From: Thainema sp966674685
GTDB taxonomy: Bacteria > Cyanobacteriota > Cyanobacteriia > Phormidesmidales > Phormidesmidaceae
Reading direction: 5' to 3'
Length of the DNA stretch: 64,000 nt
Assembly (NCBI GenBank): GCA_966674685.1
Contig: CBKWJC010000012.1
Coordinates: 24,856-88,855 of the forward strand
A model generated the notes under the pieces. That model saw only the letters and a program-made list of their open reading frames with translations, searched no databases and was not told the DNA's origin. Positions 42,039 through 51,466 of this stretch are shown here, piece after piece; position 1 is the first letter of the stretch; every line of letters starts with the position of its first letter. The position numbers and the translations under genes were made by a program.

Positions 42039-44231
42039 CTAATGATGCAGCAGCGATTTAGCATAGGTTGGACAGGCAACGGCTTTTCCTGCAAAGGATG
42101 TAGCGATTGCATCGGCATCATCGGCATCACCCGCATCGGCATCACCCGCATCGGTAACTAACGGATTGGGCATATAGAGCGCCTGAATCACGGCGGCAAA
42201 CTGCTCTGCTACCCAGAGCCGATTTACCGTCCCATCAGCCTGTAGACCACCGTTCTCAACCGATAGCTCCGCCTCTACCAGCGTGAAGCGGCGGACAGTT
42301 GACCAGTAGGGCAGGTGGCAATTGGCCTGGTCGATCAGCGTTTGGTAGATGGCCAGTAAACGCGGATGGTTGAGCCAATTGGCTTGAGTGCAGTCAATGC
42401 CCCATTCATCTGCCCCAGCCCGCAGTGCATCGAGGTTCGGGAAGATCAGCATGCCACAGAATTTCTGGTTAGCCCCCACGGTAACGGCATGGTGGATCAG
42501 GGGCGACTGATTGAGTTCCTGTTCCAATGGTAGCGGTGAGACATACTTGCCTGTTGAAAGCTTAAACAAAGGTTTCTTAACGCCTGTAATCGCCAGAAAG
42601 CCGTCTTGTCCTAGTTCACCGATATCGCCCGTATGCAGCCAGCCGTCAGTCAGAACGGATTGGGTACCGATCGCATCTTTGTAGTAGCCCTGCATGACGA
42701 ACGGAGAGCGGATCAGAATCTCACCGTCGTTTGCGATCGCAGTTTCGACTCCGGCAATTGGTGCGCCAACGCTACCTGCTCGATTGTGAGTAGCGCGGTT
42801 GTAGAACAGCACACCACTGGTTTCCGTCAGTCCATACCCTTGGAGAACGGGAATGCCAGCAGCGGTAAACTGGTTGACGAGGTCAGCTTGGATGGCTGCG
42901 CCGCCACAGATGAGCGATCGCAATTTGCCACCAAATGCTTCCCGCCACTTGCCGTAAACTAAACGGTCAGCAAGCTGAAGCTGGAGTTTATACAGACCGC
43001 GTGGAGCTTGACTGACATCGAACCGCTGCGCCAAGCTCAAGGCCCAGTTAAAAATGGCGCGGTCGGAGCGCTTCAGCTTTTGCCCCCGGTCAATCAGCCG
43101 CTCGTGGATTTTCTCGATCAGGCGCGGCACCGTAATCATCACCGTGGGCGAGACGGTACGCAGGTGCTTGACCAGATGATTGGGGTCAGACAGATAGATG
43201 CTGTGACCATAGGCTAAATGCCCGTAGAAGAATACGCGGGCAAAGATATGGGTCAGCGGCAAAAACAGCAGCGTGGTTTCCGCCTCACCTCTCCCTAAAC
43301 TGGGAAAGCTGGAAAAAGAGGCCAGCACGTTCGCTGTAATGTTTTCGTGAGTCAGCATCACCCCCTTGGGTCGTTTGGTTTCGCTGGCAATGTAGATAAT
43401 GGTCGCCAGGTCAGACGGTGCGATCGCAGTTTTTAATTCTGCGACCCGCACCGCTGACCAGCGCGTTTGCCCCCGCTGCTGAACTTCGGCCAGTGACATC
43501 AACTGCACACACTGCGGTAGCGGCCACAGCCAGCAGTCTGTACCGGACTCAGAATCAATCTCCTCACACCCCTGTTCTGGAATCAGCGGCTGGGGAATGC
43601 GAAGACAGCTTTCCGGCGGTGGTAAAGACACCGTTTTGGCCGCATTGTCATCCCATGCCTCTGCCTCTAGTACTGTGGATTCAGGTGATGGAGCTGCTGA
43701 GCTATCTTGTTCAGAAAGGGGGGAGATCTCTTGGAGCAGCCCCTGCTTGATCTGCGGCCAGTTCTCCCCCGTGTCAGCCACAATCACCCACTGCACCGTC
43801 GTTGCCTGCCCCAGATAGGGCAAAAGCTGATGCAGTAAATCTAAATTGGCAATGACCAGCACCTTTGCGGCTGCATGCTGCAAGACGTAGATGATGTTCT
43901 CAATCGTCTGGGTGAGGTCAATGGGCACGTCCACTAGTCCCGCCAGCAAACAGCCCATATCCACCACGCAGAAGGATGCATCGCTGTGCATCACTAGCGC
44001 CACTCGGTCGCCTTTCTCTAGCCCCAAATTCAGTAGCCCCACAGCCACCGTTTCAGCCGCCTGCCGAAAATCCTGGCTCGAAAGCGCTTGCCAGCGGCGC
44101 TTTTGCCACTGATTTAGCGCCTGTGGATTAGGATTGCGATCGCAGGCTTCATCGAGTAGCGATGGCAGGGTTTGACCCAGCGTAAGCTGGCCTGGGTCGG
44201 GTAATATTTGATGAGAAGATGCCCTAATCAT
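42039..44231 (-). CDS. fadD: AMP-binding long-chain acyl-CoA synthetase-like protein with altered motifs
   Basis: 730 residues. Overall it is a long-chain acyl-CoA/ACP synthetase: GDRVALVMHSDASFCVVDMGCLLAG, PKGVMLTHENITANVLAS, LFLPLTHIFARVFFYGHLAYG, GYGLTETSGV, DGWLHTGDIGELGQDGFLAITG. However, the phosphate loop normally read as YTSGTTGxPKG is YIASETKRPKG, and the C-terminal TxKxxR-type lysine is absent (GGLQADGTVNRLW). A 90-residue insert near 170-260 (acidic, Pro/Ser-rich) is unusual, as is the DAGDADAGDADDADA run near the C-terminus. It should feed acyl-CoA to the operon, but catalysis is uncertain. Confidence 0.8.
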   Translation of the reverse strand: MIRASSHQILPDPGQLTLGQTLPSLLDEACDRNPNPQALNQWQKRRWQALSSQDFRQAAETVAVGLLNLGLEKGDRVALVMHSDASFCVVDMGCLLAGLVDVPIDLTQTIENIIYVLQHAAAKVLVIANLDLLHQLLPYLGQATTVQWVIVADTGENWPQIKQGLLQEISPLSEQDSSAAPSPESTVLEAEAWDDNAAKTVSLPPPESCLRIPQPLIPEQGCEEIDSESGTDCWLWPLPQCVQLMSLAEVQQRGQTRWSAVRVAELKTAIAPSDLATIIYIASETKRPKGVMLTHENITANVLASFSSFPSLGRGEAETTLLFLPLTHIFARVFFYGHLAYGHSIYLSDPNHLVKHLRTVSPTVMITVPRLIEKIHERLIDRGQKLKRSDRAIFNWALSLAQRFDVSQAPRGLYKLQLQLADRLVYGKWREAFGGKLRSLICGGAAIQADLVNQFTAAGIPVLQGYGLTETSGVLFYNRATHNRAGSVGAPIAGVETAIANDGEILIRSPFVMQGYYKDAIGTQSVLTDGWLHTGDIGELGQDGFLAITGVKKPLFKLSTGKYVSPLPLEQELNQSPLIHHAVTVGANQKFCGMLIFPNLDALRAGADEWGIDCTQANWLNHPRLLAIYQTLIDQANCHLPYWSTVRRFTLVEAELSVENGGLQADGTVNRLWVAEQFAAVIQALYMPNPLVTDAGDADAGDADDADAIATSFAGKAVACPTYAKSLLHH

Positions 44232-45361
44232 TGCAGTTAAAAAGCGCTAATGGCGTTTTCATGAATGTCTAAGAAGGTCTCAACGCGTTTAAAAATGCTT
44301 TGCAGCATGTTTAAACAATGCTCAATTTAATTCATAAAACCGCACACAAATACCGCTGGTTCGAGTTGAAAATGGAAGGTATATTTCAATCAGCTAAAAA
44401 GGAGAAGAGCGGATTGATGTAGGTTAGTATGAAGTTTTTGGGTACCTGTGTCGGTTGCGATGCATCCTTTTAGAGCTACTTCTTGAAACAACATACTCAT
44501 GTTCAGTTGAGTCATCAGTACGTGTTCAGGCAGTAATGAAAATGCTTTGCAAGCGTTCTATACTGCAAAGCACTCCATAGGCGGACAAATAGATATGCAA
44601 TCAATGCGACGCGGAAAAGAAATAGCAGAGAAATGAACAACCATCGCAAAACCTAAGAAAGATTTTGGTTGGTTTTAATTGGACTTCTGTCAAACATTAT
44701 TTAGGCGATTAAAGCCAGGCTGGGGGCAAAATTGCAACGCCTAAATTGTTCAGAGAATGTAAAAAGACAGCTTGCAGCGCGTTCAGCTTATCTTTAGTAT
44801 AGCCCGCTACTTTTTCACTGCCCACAAATGATACGTACCGCAAATAAGTTTTGTAAATCGGAATCATCTATCCATTCTTAACGTCTGACTTCAGATGGAT
44901 TTACTGAACGTTATTAGTTGGGCTAGCAATACATTAAAACAAAATTATTTTGTCAGAGATATCGCTAAGCCCGATCAAATAGGCGCAAATTACGAAATAT
45001 AAACATTCATCAACAAGTTAATCATTCCGCCGAAATGTTCACGGCGAACATTTGATAATAAGGTATTGATCCCCGATTAACTGCCCTACAGTCAGTGATC
45101 CCCCGTCTGTGATCCCCATTTGCGATCGCAACTATCCACCCATCAGTTCACAGCATGAGCTAAGAGTTTAGCGGTTCTAAATAGAGAATCGATATTTTCT
45201 CCAGAAGTTCACTACGCTTGATCTGTTCTGATTAGAGTTTAAGTAGGGCAGATGACTGGCTGAGTATTTGAACCTAATGTAAGTTTAATTCGGCCATAAT
45301 TCACTCACTAAAATCATTGAAACCATTTGATCAATTCTGATCAAAAAGGATGGAAAATCTC
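44232..45361. other. 1.1-kb non-coding region upstream of the glutamate dehydrogenase gene
   Basis: AT-rich stretch between the divergent fadD and gdh genes with no ORF I would defend. It contains a small hairpin (AAATGTTC against GAACATTT at about 45033-45053) and a direct repeat GTGATCCCC at about 45097-45117. Both promoters lie here; the length suggests regulation or a long leader. Confidence 0.45.
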
Positions 45362-46654
45362 ATGAGCAGTTCGCTTTTATCTGATGCCAGCCAACGCCTA
45401 GAACGCGCTTTAAAGTATGTCCAAATTTCTGAAGATACAATTGAGCGCCTGAAGCATCCCAAAGCGAGTTTGCGCGTTTCAATTCCAGTCCGCATGGATG
45501 ACGGATCGCTGCGTACGTTTCAAGGCTACCGGGTTCGCTACGATGACACCCGTGGGCCAGCTAAAGGTGGCATTCGCTTCCATCCTGATGTGTGCATGGA
45601 TGAGGTACAGTCCCTGGCCTTTTGGATGACGTTCAAGTGCGCCGTGCTCAATATTCCTTTCGGGGGTGGCAAAGGCGGCGTCACGGTCAACCCTAAGGAA
45701 CTATCCCAGTTTGAGCTAGAGCGACTGAGCCGAGGCTACATTGATGCGATCGCAGATTTCATTGGCCCCGATCGCGATATCCCGGCACCAGATGTTTATA
45801 CCAATCCCATGATTATGGGCTGGATGATGGATCAGTACAGCATTATCCAGCGGCATTTGATTCCGGCAGTGATTACAGGCAAACCCTTGTCAATGGGCGG
45901 CAGTGAAGGCCGCGAGACGGCAACGGCAATGGGTGCGTTCTTTGTGATTCGCACCATGATGGAGAAACTGAACCGTCGCCCTGCTGATACAACCGTAGCG
46001 ATTCAAGGCTTCGGCAACGCGGGTGGCTACTTGGCTCGGCTACTATTCGAAGCGGGCTATCAGATTGTGGCGGTGAGCGATTCTCAGGGCGGCATCTACC
46101 GACCCCAGGGATTGGATATTCCCAGCATTTGGCAGTTCAAGCAGTCCAGCCGCAGCGTCAAAGCCGTCTACTGTGAAGGCACTGTCTGCAACATCGTTGA
46201 GCATCAGGTGATAACCAATGAAGAACTGCTGGAGCTAGATGTAGACATCCTGATTCCAGCAGCGCTGGAAAATCAGATTACGACTGAGAATATGGACAGT
46301 ATTCAGGCCAAGTACATCTTTGAGGTGGCGAATGGCCCCACTGTTTCCGCTGCCGATGATGTATTACAGGCCAAGGGCATTCAGGTGTTTCCCGATATCT
46401 TGGTCAATGCTGGCGGCGTCACGGTCAGCTACCTAGAATGGGTGCAAAACCGGACGGGTCTTTACTGGACTGCTGAGGAAGTGCATCAGCATCTAGAGAA
46501 GAAAATGGTGGCAGAGGCTAATAATATTTGGAATATTGCTCAAGAGTTCCAGACTTCTATGCGAACTGCTGCCTATATTCTGGCCTTACGACGGCTGGGT
46601 GAAGCGCTAGATGCGAAAGGCACCCGCGACTATTTTATGAGCGGTATCAGTTAG
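45362..46654 (+). CDS. gdhA: Glu/Leu/Phe/Val dehydrogenase (glutamate dehydrogenase type)
   Basis: 430 residues from ATG 45362, with AAAGGA 11 bp upstream; ATG 45350 is an alternative with no room for a ribosome site. It has RVRYDDTRGPAKGGIRFHPDV, the catalytic lysine segment PFGGGKGGVTVNPKELS, GPDRDIPAPDVYTN, the NAD(P) motif VAIQGFGNAGGYLARLLFEAG and the substrate site NAGGVTVSYLEWVQN. It interconverts glutamate and 2-oxoglutarate plus ammonia. It stands alone, with a long upstream region. Confidence 0.9.
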   Translation: MSSSLLSDASQRLERALKYVQISEDTIERLKHPKASLRVSIPVRMDDGSLRTFQGYRVRYDDTRGPAKGGIRFHPDVCMDEVQSLAFWMTFKCAVLNIPFGGGKGGVTVNPKELSQFELERLSRGYIDAIADFIGPDRDIPAPDVYTNPMIMGWMMDQYSIIQRHLIPAVITGKPLSMGGSEGRETATAMGAFFVIRTMMEKLNRRPADTTVAIQGFGNAGGYLARLLFEAGYQIVAVSDSQGGIYRPQGLDIPSIWQFKQSSRSVKAVYCEGTVCNIVEHQVITNEELLELDVDILIPAALENQITTENMDSIQAKYIFEVANGPTVSAADDVLQAKGIQVFPDILVNAGGVTVSYLEWVQNRTGLYWTAEEVHQHLEKKMVAEANNIWNIAQEFQTSMRTAAYILALRRLGEALDAKGTRDYFMSGIS

Positions 46655-46802
46655 TTTTAATGTGCTGCTCATGCGTGGAACTGGTATAACCTCTGCGGGT
46701 TCTCAACCTGCTAGGTGCAAGATGGTGGCATAGAACCTGTCTGCTGAATTTGAGATGTTCCAGGATGTTTCAACTATGGGGGGTAAGTGCGATCCGATCG
46801 CA

Positions 46803-48401
46803 CTATAGCTGTCGCCAGGTGGCCAGAAGCTGCTGTAAACGTTGATATGCCTCCTTGGGTTGCATCTCATCATCTACCAAGCCCCCATGAGGCCAGAAGT
46901 TGCCGATATCGCTCAAGTCCCACCAGCTCACGGCTTCAATGTGGGGCTTGCTGAAGCAAAGCGTATAAAACTGCTCTACCCAGTCCGCCTGTATCGTCTG
47001 GCTCCAGGGTGCGTGCCAGCGTCCGCCCGGTTTGTGAATCAGGGCGTTCATATCGTTGTCGGTTGCAGATGCCACGCCCAGTTCCGTGACGTGAACAGGT
47101 TTGCCGAACTGACCAAAGCGATCCAGCATCCGGTCAATTTCGAACATGTCCTGATGAGGATAGTAGAGCTGAAGACCAATTACTTCAAAGGGAATATCGG
47201 CTGAGAGACAGTTTTGCACATATTGGTAAGGACTAATTGCGGGCGTTGCTGATGTCGCGACTTCCTCGGCCCAGAGACAGCAGTGATTGATCACGCGCGT
47301 TGCATCGGCGTTGCCCTGGTTCGTTGTGCGACAGGCTAAGTCGGTCATTTCCATGAGCTGATCGAGAGAATAGCCTAGCTCATTCGCCCAGGATACGTTG
47401 TTGGCCTCGTTGATCACGTCGAAAGCTGCAATTCGACCCCGGTAGCGCTGCGTAATCTCAAGAATGCGCGATCGCAATTTATCCTGCATCTCACCAAAGG
47501 ACGCATCTCGTATCCAGTCCGGCAATCCGGCCTGATGGAACCACACCAGTGGATGACCTTTGGCTACAATCCCTGCCTGGTGCAGCCACTCGGTCATGCT
47601 GTCAATCCGAGCATAGTCGGGCTGTCCTGGTTCGGCTTCAAACGAGCGCCAGTAGAACGGTACCGTCGCGTAGTTAAAGATGTCACGAAAGCGCTGATTA
47701 TAAATGTCGCCGCCGCTGGGATAGCGAAAGAAGTTGCCGCCAAACAGAAAATCTGCTCGTCTGCCCTGCTGCTCAATCCGCTGCTGTGCCCGTGCGATCG
47801 CAGCTTCCTCACCTGCCCAAAGGCTGTTGACCAAAGATTCCTGCCACCCGTGTAGCTGTTCATTCAGCTCATTGGCTTGATTGCCCCGTTGTAGCGCGAC
47901 ATCGGCCTGCTGGAGCCGCAGTTGCGTATCGGCAGGAATCGTAAAGCCCTGCTGCTGCCACTGGGCAATGGCCGTTTGGACGCGATGCAGTCGCGTTTGA
48001 GCAAATGCCCGATTCAAATTCAGCGGAAAGTCAGCTCCGGTATAGCCTCTCCCCTGATTGTCGGCATAGAGAGTGACATTGCCGAAACCGTCAACGGGGA
48101 GCCGTAAGCCAATCATGCAGGGTAGACGCGCAGGCGGTTGCGATCGCAGGCATCCCGCTTCGATCTGCCGGATGGGATTGCGTTGCGGATTTTCCTGCAA
48201 ATCTAAAAAGTAAAGCCGCTCAAGCTGGGATGTTCGAACCCGCTCCCCCTCGAATTGCCATGCCTGCAGCTCTAGCATCGGTGCTGCTGGGAGGGGGCTG
48301 GGATTCACAATTTGGGTTTGAGCCAGGCTCGCCTGACTGAGACCCACAACCCCCAAAGCTGCGCCACCAGATAGCTGTACGAATCGACGACGATTGATCA
48401 T
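46803..48401 (-). CDS. GH10 endo-1,4-beta-xylanase, probably exported
   Basis: 532 residues. MINRRRFVQLSGGAALGVVGLSQASLAQ is a Tat-type signal (twin Arg, then Phe). Residues 50-240 are an N-terminal region rich in Gln-containing helices with no known carbohydrate-binding fold. The GH10 barrel runs from about 240: VAKGHPLVWFHQ, acid/base Glu in FDVINEANNVSW, nucleophile Glu in PVHVTELGVAS, and VSWWDLSDIGNFWPHGGL. It would cleave beta-1,4-xylan or a related glycan outside the cell. Confidence 0.88.
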   Translation of the reverse strand: MINRRRFVQLSGGAALGVVGLSQASLAQTQIVNPSPLPAAPMLELQAWQFEGERVRTSQLERLYFLDLQENPQRNPIRQIEAGCLRSQPPARLPCMIGLRLPVDGFGNVTLYADNQGRGYTGADFPLNLNRAFAQTRLHRVQTAIAQWQQQGFTIPADTQLRLQQADVALQRGNQANELNEQLHGWQESLVNSLWAGEEAAIARAQQRIEQQGRRADFLFGGNFFRYPSGGDIYNQRFRDIFNYATVPFYWRSFEAEPGQPDYARIDSMTEWLHQAGIVAKGHPLVWFHQAGLPDWIRDASFGEMQDKLRSRILEITQRYRGRIAAFDVINEANNVSWANELGYSLDQLMEMTDLACRTTNQGNADATRVINHCCLWAEEVATSATPAISPYQYVQNCLSADIPFEVIGLQLYYPHQDMFEIDRMLDRFGQFGKPVHVTELGVASATDNDMNALIHKPGGRWHAPWSQTIQADWVEQFYTLCFSKPHIEAVSWWDLSDIGNFWPHGGLVDDEMQPKEAYQRLQQLLATWRQL

Positions 48402-48441
48402 CTTTACGTTTTACTGACGGTACCTGATTCAATTTGACCCC

Positions 48442-48472
48442 AAAAACAAAAAAGCGCCGTAAAACGACGCTG
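48442..48472 (-). terminator. Terminator of tRNA-Cys
   Basis: On the minus strand AGCGTCG and CGGCGCT form a stem with one mismatch around TTTTA, followed by TTTTTTGTTTTT. It lies about 70 bp after the tRNA 3' end. Confidence 0.75.
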
Positions 48473-48537
48473 ATTTGTAAATCGCGATAGTCGCGACATT
48501 CAAGGTGCCAATGTACAAACGGATGTACAACTATAAA

Positions 48538-48608
<71 letters not shown>

Positions 48609-48737
48609 ATGCCCTTCAGGTACACCAGTGTAGCAAACTTTCTGGTCAAATTAACAGGCTAATCTAAATTTTATCGCTGTGGCCAGCAAAGTTATATTGT
48701 TTCTTTGAACTATGGCTACACATCAACTCTCAGTAAC

Positions 48738-48769
48738 GTGAGGCGAGAGGAGTCAGGAGTGAGGCGAAT
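48738..48769. repeat. 33-bp purine-rich repeat, copy 2
   Basis: GTGAGGCGAGAGGAGTCAGG followed by AGTGAGGCGAAT, nearly identical to the copy at 12548. Confidence 0.6.
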
Positions 48770-48821
48770 GAGATAACCCCGTCGCCACGCCACAACAACT
48801 CCTTGACCAGGATGGCTATGT

Positions 48822-50042
48822 CTAGTCTGACGGCAAAGAGGTGGGGCGCACTTCTAGCTGGATGGGTTGGTCGGCTCGGATGATATCAACGGTTACGGGT
48901 TCGCCAATTTGACTACGCTCAACTTCTTGCTGCACTTCCGATGCCTGTCGCACGGGCACATCATTGACCTTGACAATAATATCGCCATCCTGTAGTCCGG
49001 CGGATTCTGCTGGAGTTCCCGGCATCACGCGCACAATCAGAACGCCTTCATCTTGGTTGATTTTGAAGCCCAGTTCTGGATCGCTGTTAATGCGATCGCG
49101 CAGTTCCGGCGACAGATCGTACATTTGAATGCCCAGGTAGGGATGCTGCACTTCACCGGATTCAAATAGCTGCTCAGCAATGCGGAGTGCCGTTTCGATT
49201 GGAATTGCAAAGCCTAACCCTTGGGCATTGGCGCGAATAGCGGTGTTGATACCAATTACCTCACCCCGATCATTCAGCAGCGGGCCACCAGAATTACCGG
49301 GATTGATCGCGGCATCGGTTTGAATAAACTGCACCCGCTTATCTGGAATGCCAATTTGTGAGCTAGAGCGCTCCAAGGCGCTGATGATGCCAGCGGTTAC
49401 GGTGTTGTCGAGGCCGAGAGGATTACCAATTGCGATCGCCCATTGGCCTGGTGTCAGGTCTTCAGAGCGACCAATGCTCACGGTCGGCAGATCGGTGGCT
49501 TCAATTTGAATCGCGGCCACATCGGTTACTGAATCGGCTCCAACGACTCGTCCTTCAAACGTGCGACCGTCTTTGAGCGTTACTGTAACCGTCTCAGCGC
49601 CTTCAACGACGTGGGCATTTGTGATAATCTGCCCATTTTGGTTGAGAATGAAGCCCGATCCGGTGCCCTGCTCAATCCGCTCCTGGGGAATATTTGGAAT
49701 TTCATCACCAAAGAAGCGGCGAAGTACGGGATTTTCGAACGCGTCTGGGATCTGTTGCGCTACCGTCCGCGAGGCATTGATTCGCACCACAGATGGGCCA
49801 ACTTTCTCGACGGCGTCGGCAATAAAGTTTGGGTTAGTGGGTGCGATCGCAACTGCTGGAGCCGTTTCACGACTGGGTTCAGTCTCCAGAGCGGCAGGAA
49901 CGGTGGGTGTAGATGATTCAATGGCGCGCTCAGCGCTGCGACTAAAATATTGATGGCTGGCCCAGCCTGCTCCACCGCCCACAACTAGAAAGGCTGCATA
50001 GAGTCCAAGCTGCTTTGCTGATAAGCCCATGATGTTTGCCAT
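48822..50042 (-). CDS. HtrA/Deg-type serine protease (HhoA/HhoB group)
   Basis: 406 residues. An N-terminal membrane segment (LGLYAAFLVVGGGAGWASHQYF) anchors it to the membrane facing the periplasm or lumen. The trypsin-like domain has His in TNAHVVEG, Asp in TDVAAIQIE and Ser in NPGNSGGPLL. One PDZ domain occupies the last 100 residues (GVLIVRVMPGTPAESAGLQDGDIIVKVNDV). It degrades damaged proteins, with overlap of function among the three cyanobacterial Deg proteases. Confidence 0.93.
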   Translation of the reverse strand: MANIMGLSAKQLGLYAAFLVVGGGAGWASHQYFSRSAERAIESSTPTVPAALETEPSRETAPAVAIAPTNPNFIADAVEKVGPSVVRINASRTVAQQIPDAFENPVLRRFFGDEIPNIPQERIEQGTGSGFILNQNGQIITNAHVVEGAETVTVTLKDGRTFEGRVVGADSVTDVAAIQIEATDLPTVSIGRSEDLTPGQWAIAIGNPLGLDNTVTAGIISALERSSSQIGIPDKRVQFIQTDAAINPGNSGGPLLNDRGEVIGINTAIRANAQGLGFAIPIETALRIAEQLFESGEVQHPYLGIQMYDLSPELRDRINSDPELGFKINQDEGVLIVRVMPGTPAESAGLQDGDIIVKVNDVPVRQASEVQQEVERSQIGEPVTVDIIRADQPIQLEVRPTSLPSD

Positions 50043-50113
50043 TAACTTGAGTGCCGAGTACTGCCGATACCGATGTGTTTAATCTAATGTAGCTAAAACT
50101 TGAATCGACTGGT

Positions 50114-51466
50114 TCAATTTTGCATTATGAGGTTGTCAGGAAAGATAAAATCGCGCATTGACTGTCCAACGGCCGTGACGGAGAACCTGGTTTCTATCGT
50201 CTGGCGGGCTTGCTGGCCTAGCTGTTTGCAGAGCTGTGGATTGCTCAGCAAATGGTTGAGCGCGGATGCCAGGTGTTCAGGATGCTCGCGTGCAACTTTG
50301 ATTCCCCCTGATTGTTCACCCTGCTCCAGGATATCTGGCACACCTGGAACATCTGCTGCAACAATGGGTAGCTCACAGGCCATCGCTTCCAAAGGCGCGA
50401 CTGGAAATCCTTCATGGCGAGACGGCAGCACGTAAATATCAGCGGCTTTTAGATAGTTGCGAATCTGCTGCCGATCTAGGATGTACTTATCGACGCGATG
50501 AATATTGGAGAGTTGGGTATGGTTAATGGCCTGGTTGAGAGCTTGAGTATCGCTGCCTGTGCCGACGAGTAGTAGATGCAGATCGCGCTCTCGATGATGA
50601 TGACAAATCTGCTGCCAGGCTTCAATTAAGATATCTAACCCTTTCCGGTGGATTTCGACACGGCCATGCCACATCACAACCTGGGCATCAAGGGGAATTG
50701 AGAGTTGGGTGCGCGTGGTTGTGCGATCGCAACTGACTTCATCTCTATCCCAAATAGCTGTATCGAGTGGATTGAAAATCTGAGCGATCTTCTGATCGGG
50801 CAATCGATATTGCTGACGCAAGCGATCAATTTCACTGGTTGTTGCAACGATGAATCCATTGCTGGAGCGAATTGACCAAGCGCGCCACAGGTTTTCTATT
50901 CTCGTAAGCTGAAAATTGCCGCCTTGAAAAGTAGCAAAAACAGGAATATTGAGCCATTTACCCAACAGTACGCACAGATCAAACCGCTGATATTCGTATT
51001 CTTGACATAAGATTGCTCGGCAATTTTCAGTTCTCAGTACGTGAGCAACTGAATTGAGCGGTGTAGACAAATACGGCGCAATTTCTCTTAATCCCATAAA
51101 CCAAAGGCGATAAATGCCTCGCTGATCACCGAAGGTCTCATCGGTCGTCCAGCCATGAGCAACCATGTGACGACGAATGGCTAAATAAACTGAATGTGCT
51201 GGCAGCAACCAAATCACAGCTCCAGTGGGAATATGAATGCGCCGTTGGGGTTGTTTGATCGTTGATGATATACACACTAATACTGTTGAGACTCCGGCAG
51301 ATTTAAGCGCCTCAACATAACCGAATAGCCATCCTCCGGTCATTTCTGTACAGAATTTGTCGATGGAAAGATGGATACTCTCTAAAAAATCCTCAATCAC
51401 GTTTCCCCACGGCAATAAAGCCAACGTTAGTTGTGACTCAGAACCTTGGTATTCAGTGAAGGACAT
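50114..51466 (-). CDS. GT4-type glycosyltransferase
   Basis: 450 residues from ATG 51466, which overlaps the methyltransferase stop by 14 bp. The donor half has VVMWHGRVEIHRKGLDILIEAW and the ExxxxxE motif within LPSRHEGFPVAPLEAMACELPIVAADVPGVPDIL. It uses a nucleotide sugar with retention of configuration. Last gene of the minus-strand polysaccharide cluster. Confidence 0.9.
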   Translation of the reverse strand: MSFTEYQGSESQLTLALLPWGNVIEDFLESIHLSIDKFCTEMTGGWLFGYVEALKSAGVSTVLVCISSTIKQPQRRIHIPTGAVIWLLPAHSVYLAIRRHMVAHGWTTDETFGDQRGIYRLWFMGLREIAPYLSTPLNSVAHVLRTENCRAILCQEYEYQRFDLCVLLGKWLNIPVFATFQGGNFQLTRIENLWRAWSIRSSNGFIVATTSEIDRLRQQYRLPDQKIAQIFNPLDTAIWDRDEVSCDRTTTRTQLSIPLDAQVVMWHGRVEIHRKGLDILIEAWQQICHHHRERDLHLLLVGTGSDTQALNQAINHTQLSNIHRVDKYILDRQQIRNYLKAADIYVLPSRHEGFPVAPLEAMACELPIVAADVPGVPDILEQGEQSGGIKVAREHPEHLASALNHLLSNPQLCKQLGQQARQTIETRFSVTAVGQSMRDFIFPDNLIMQN

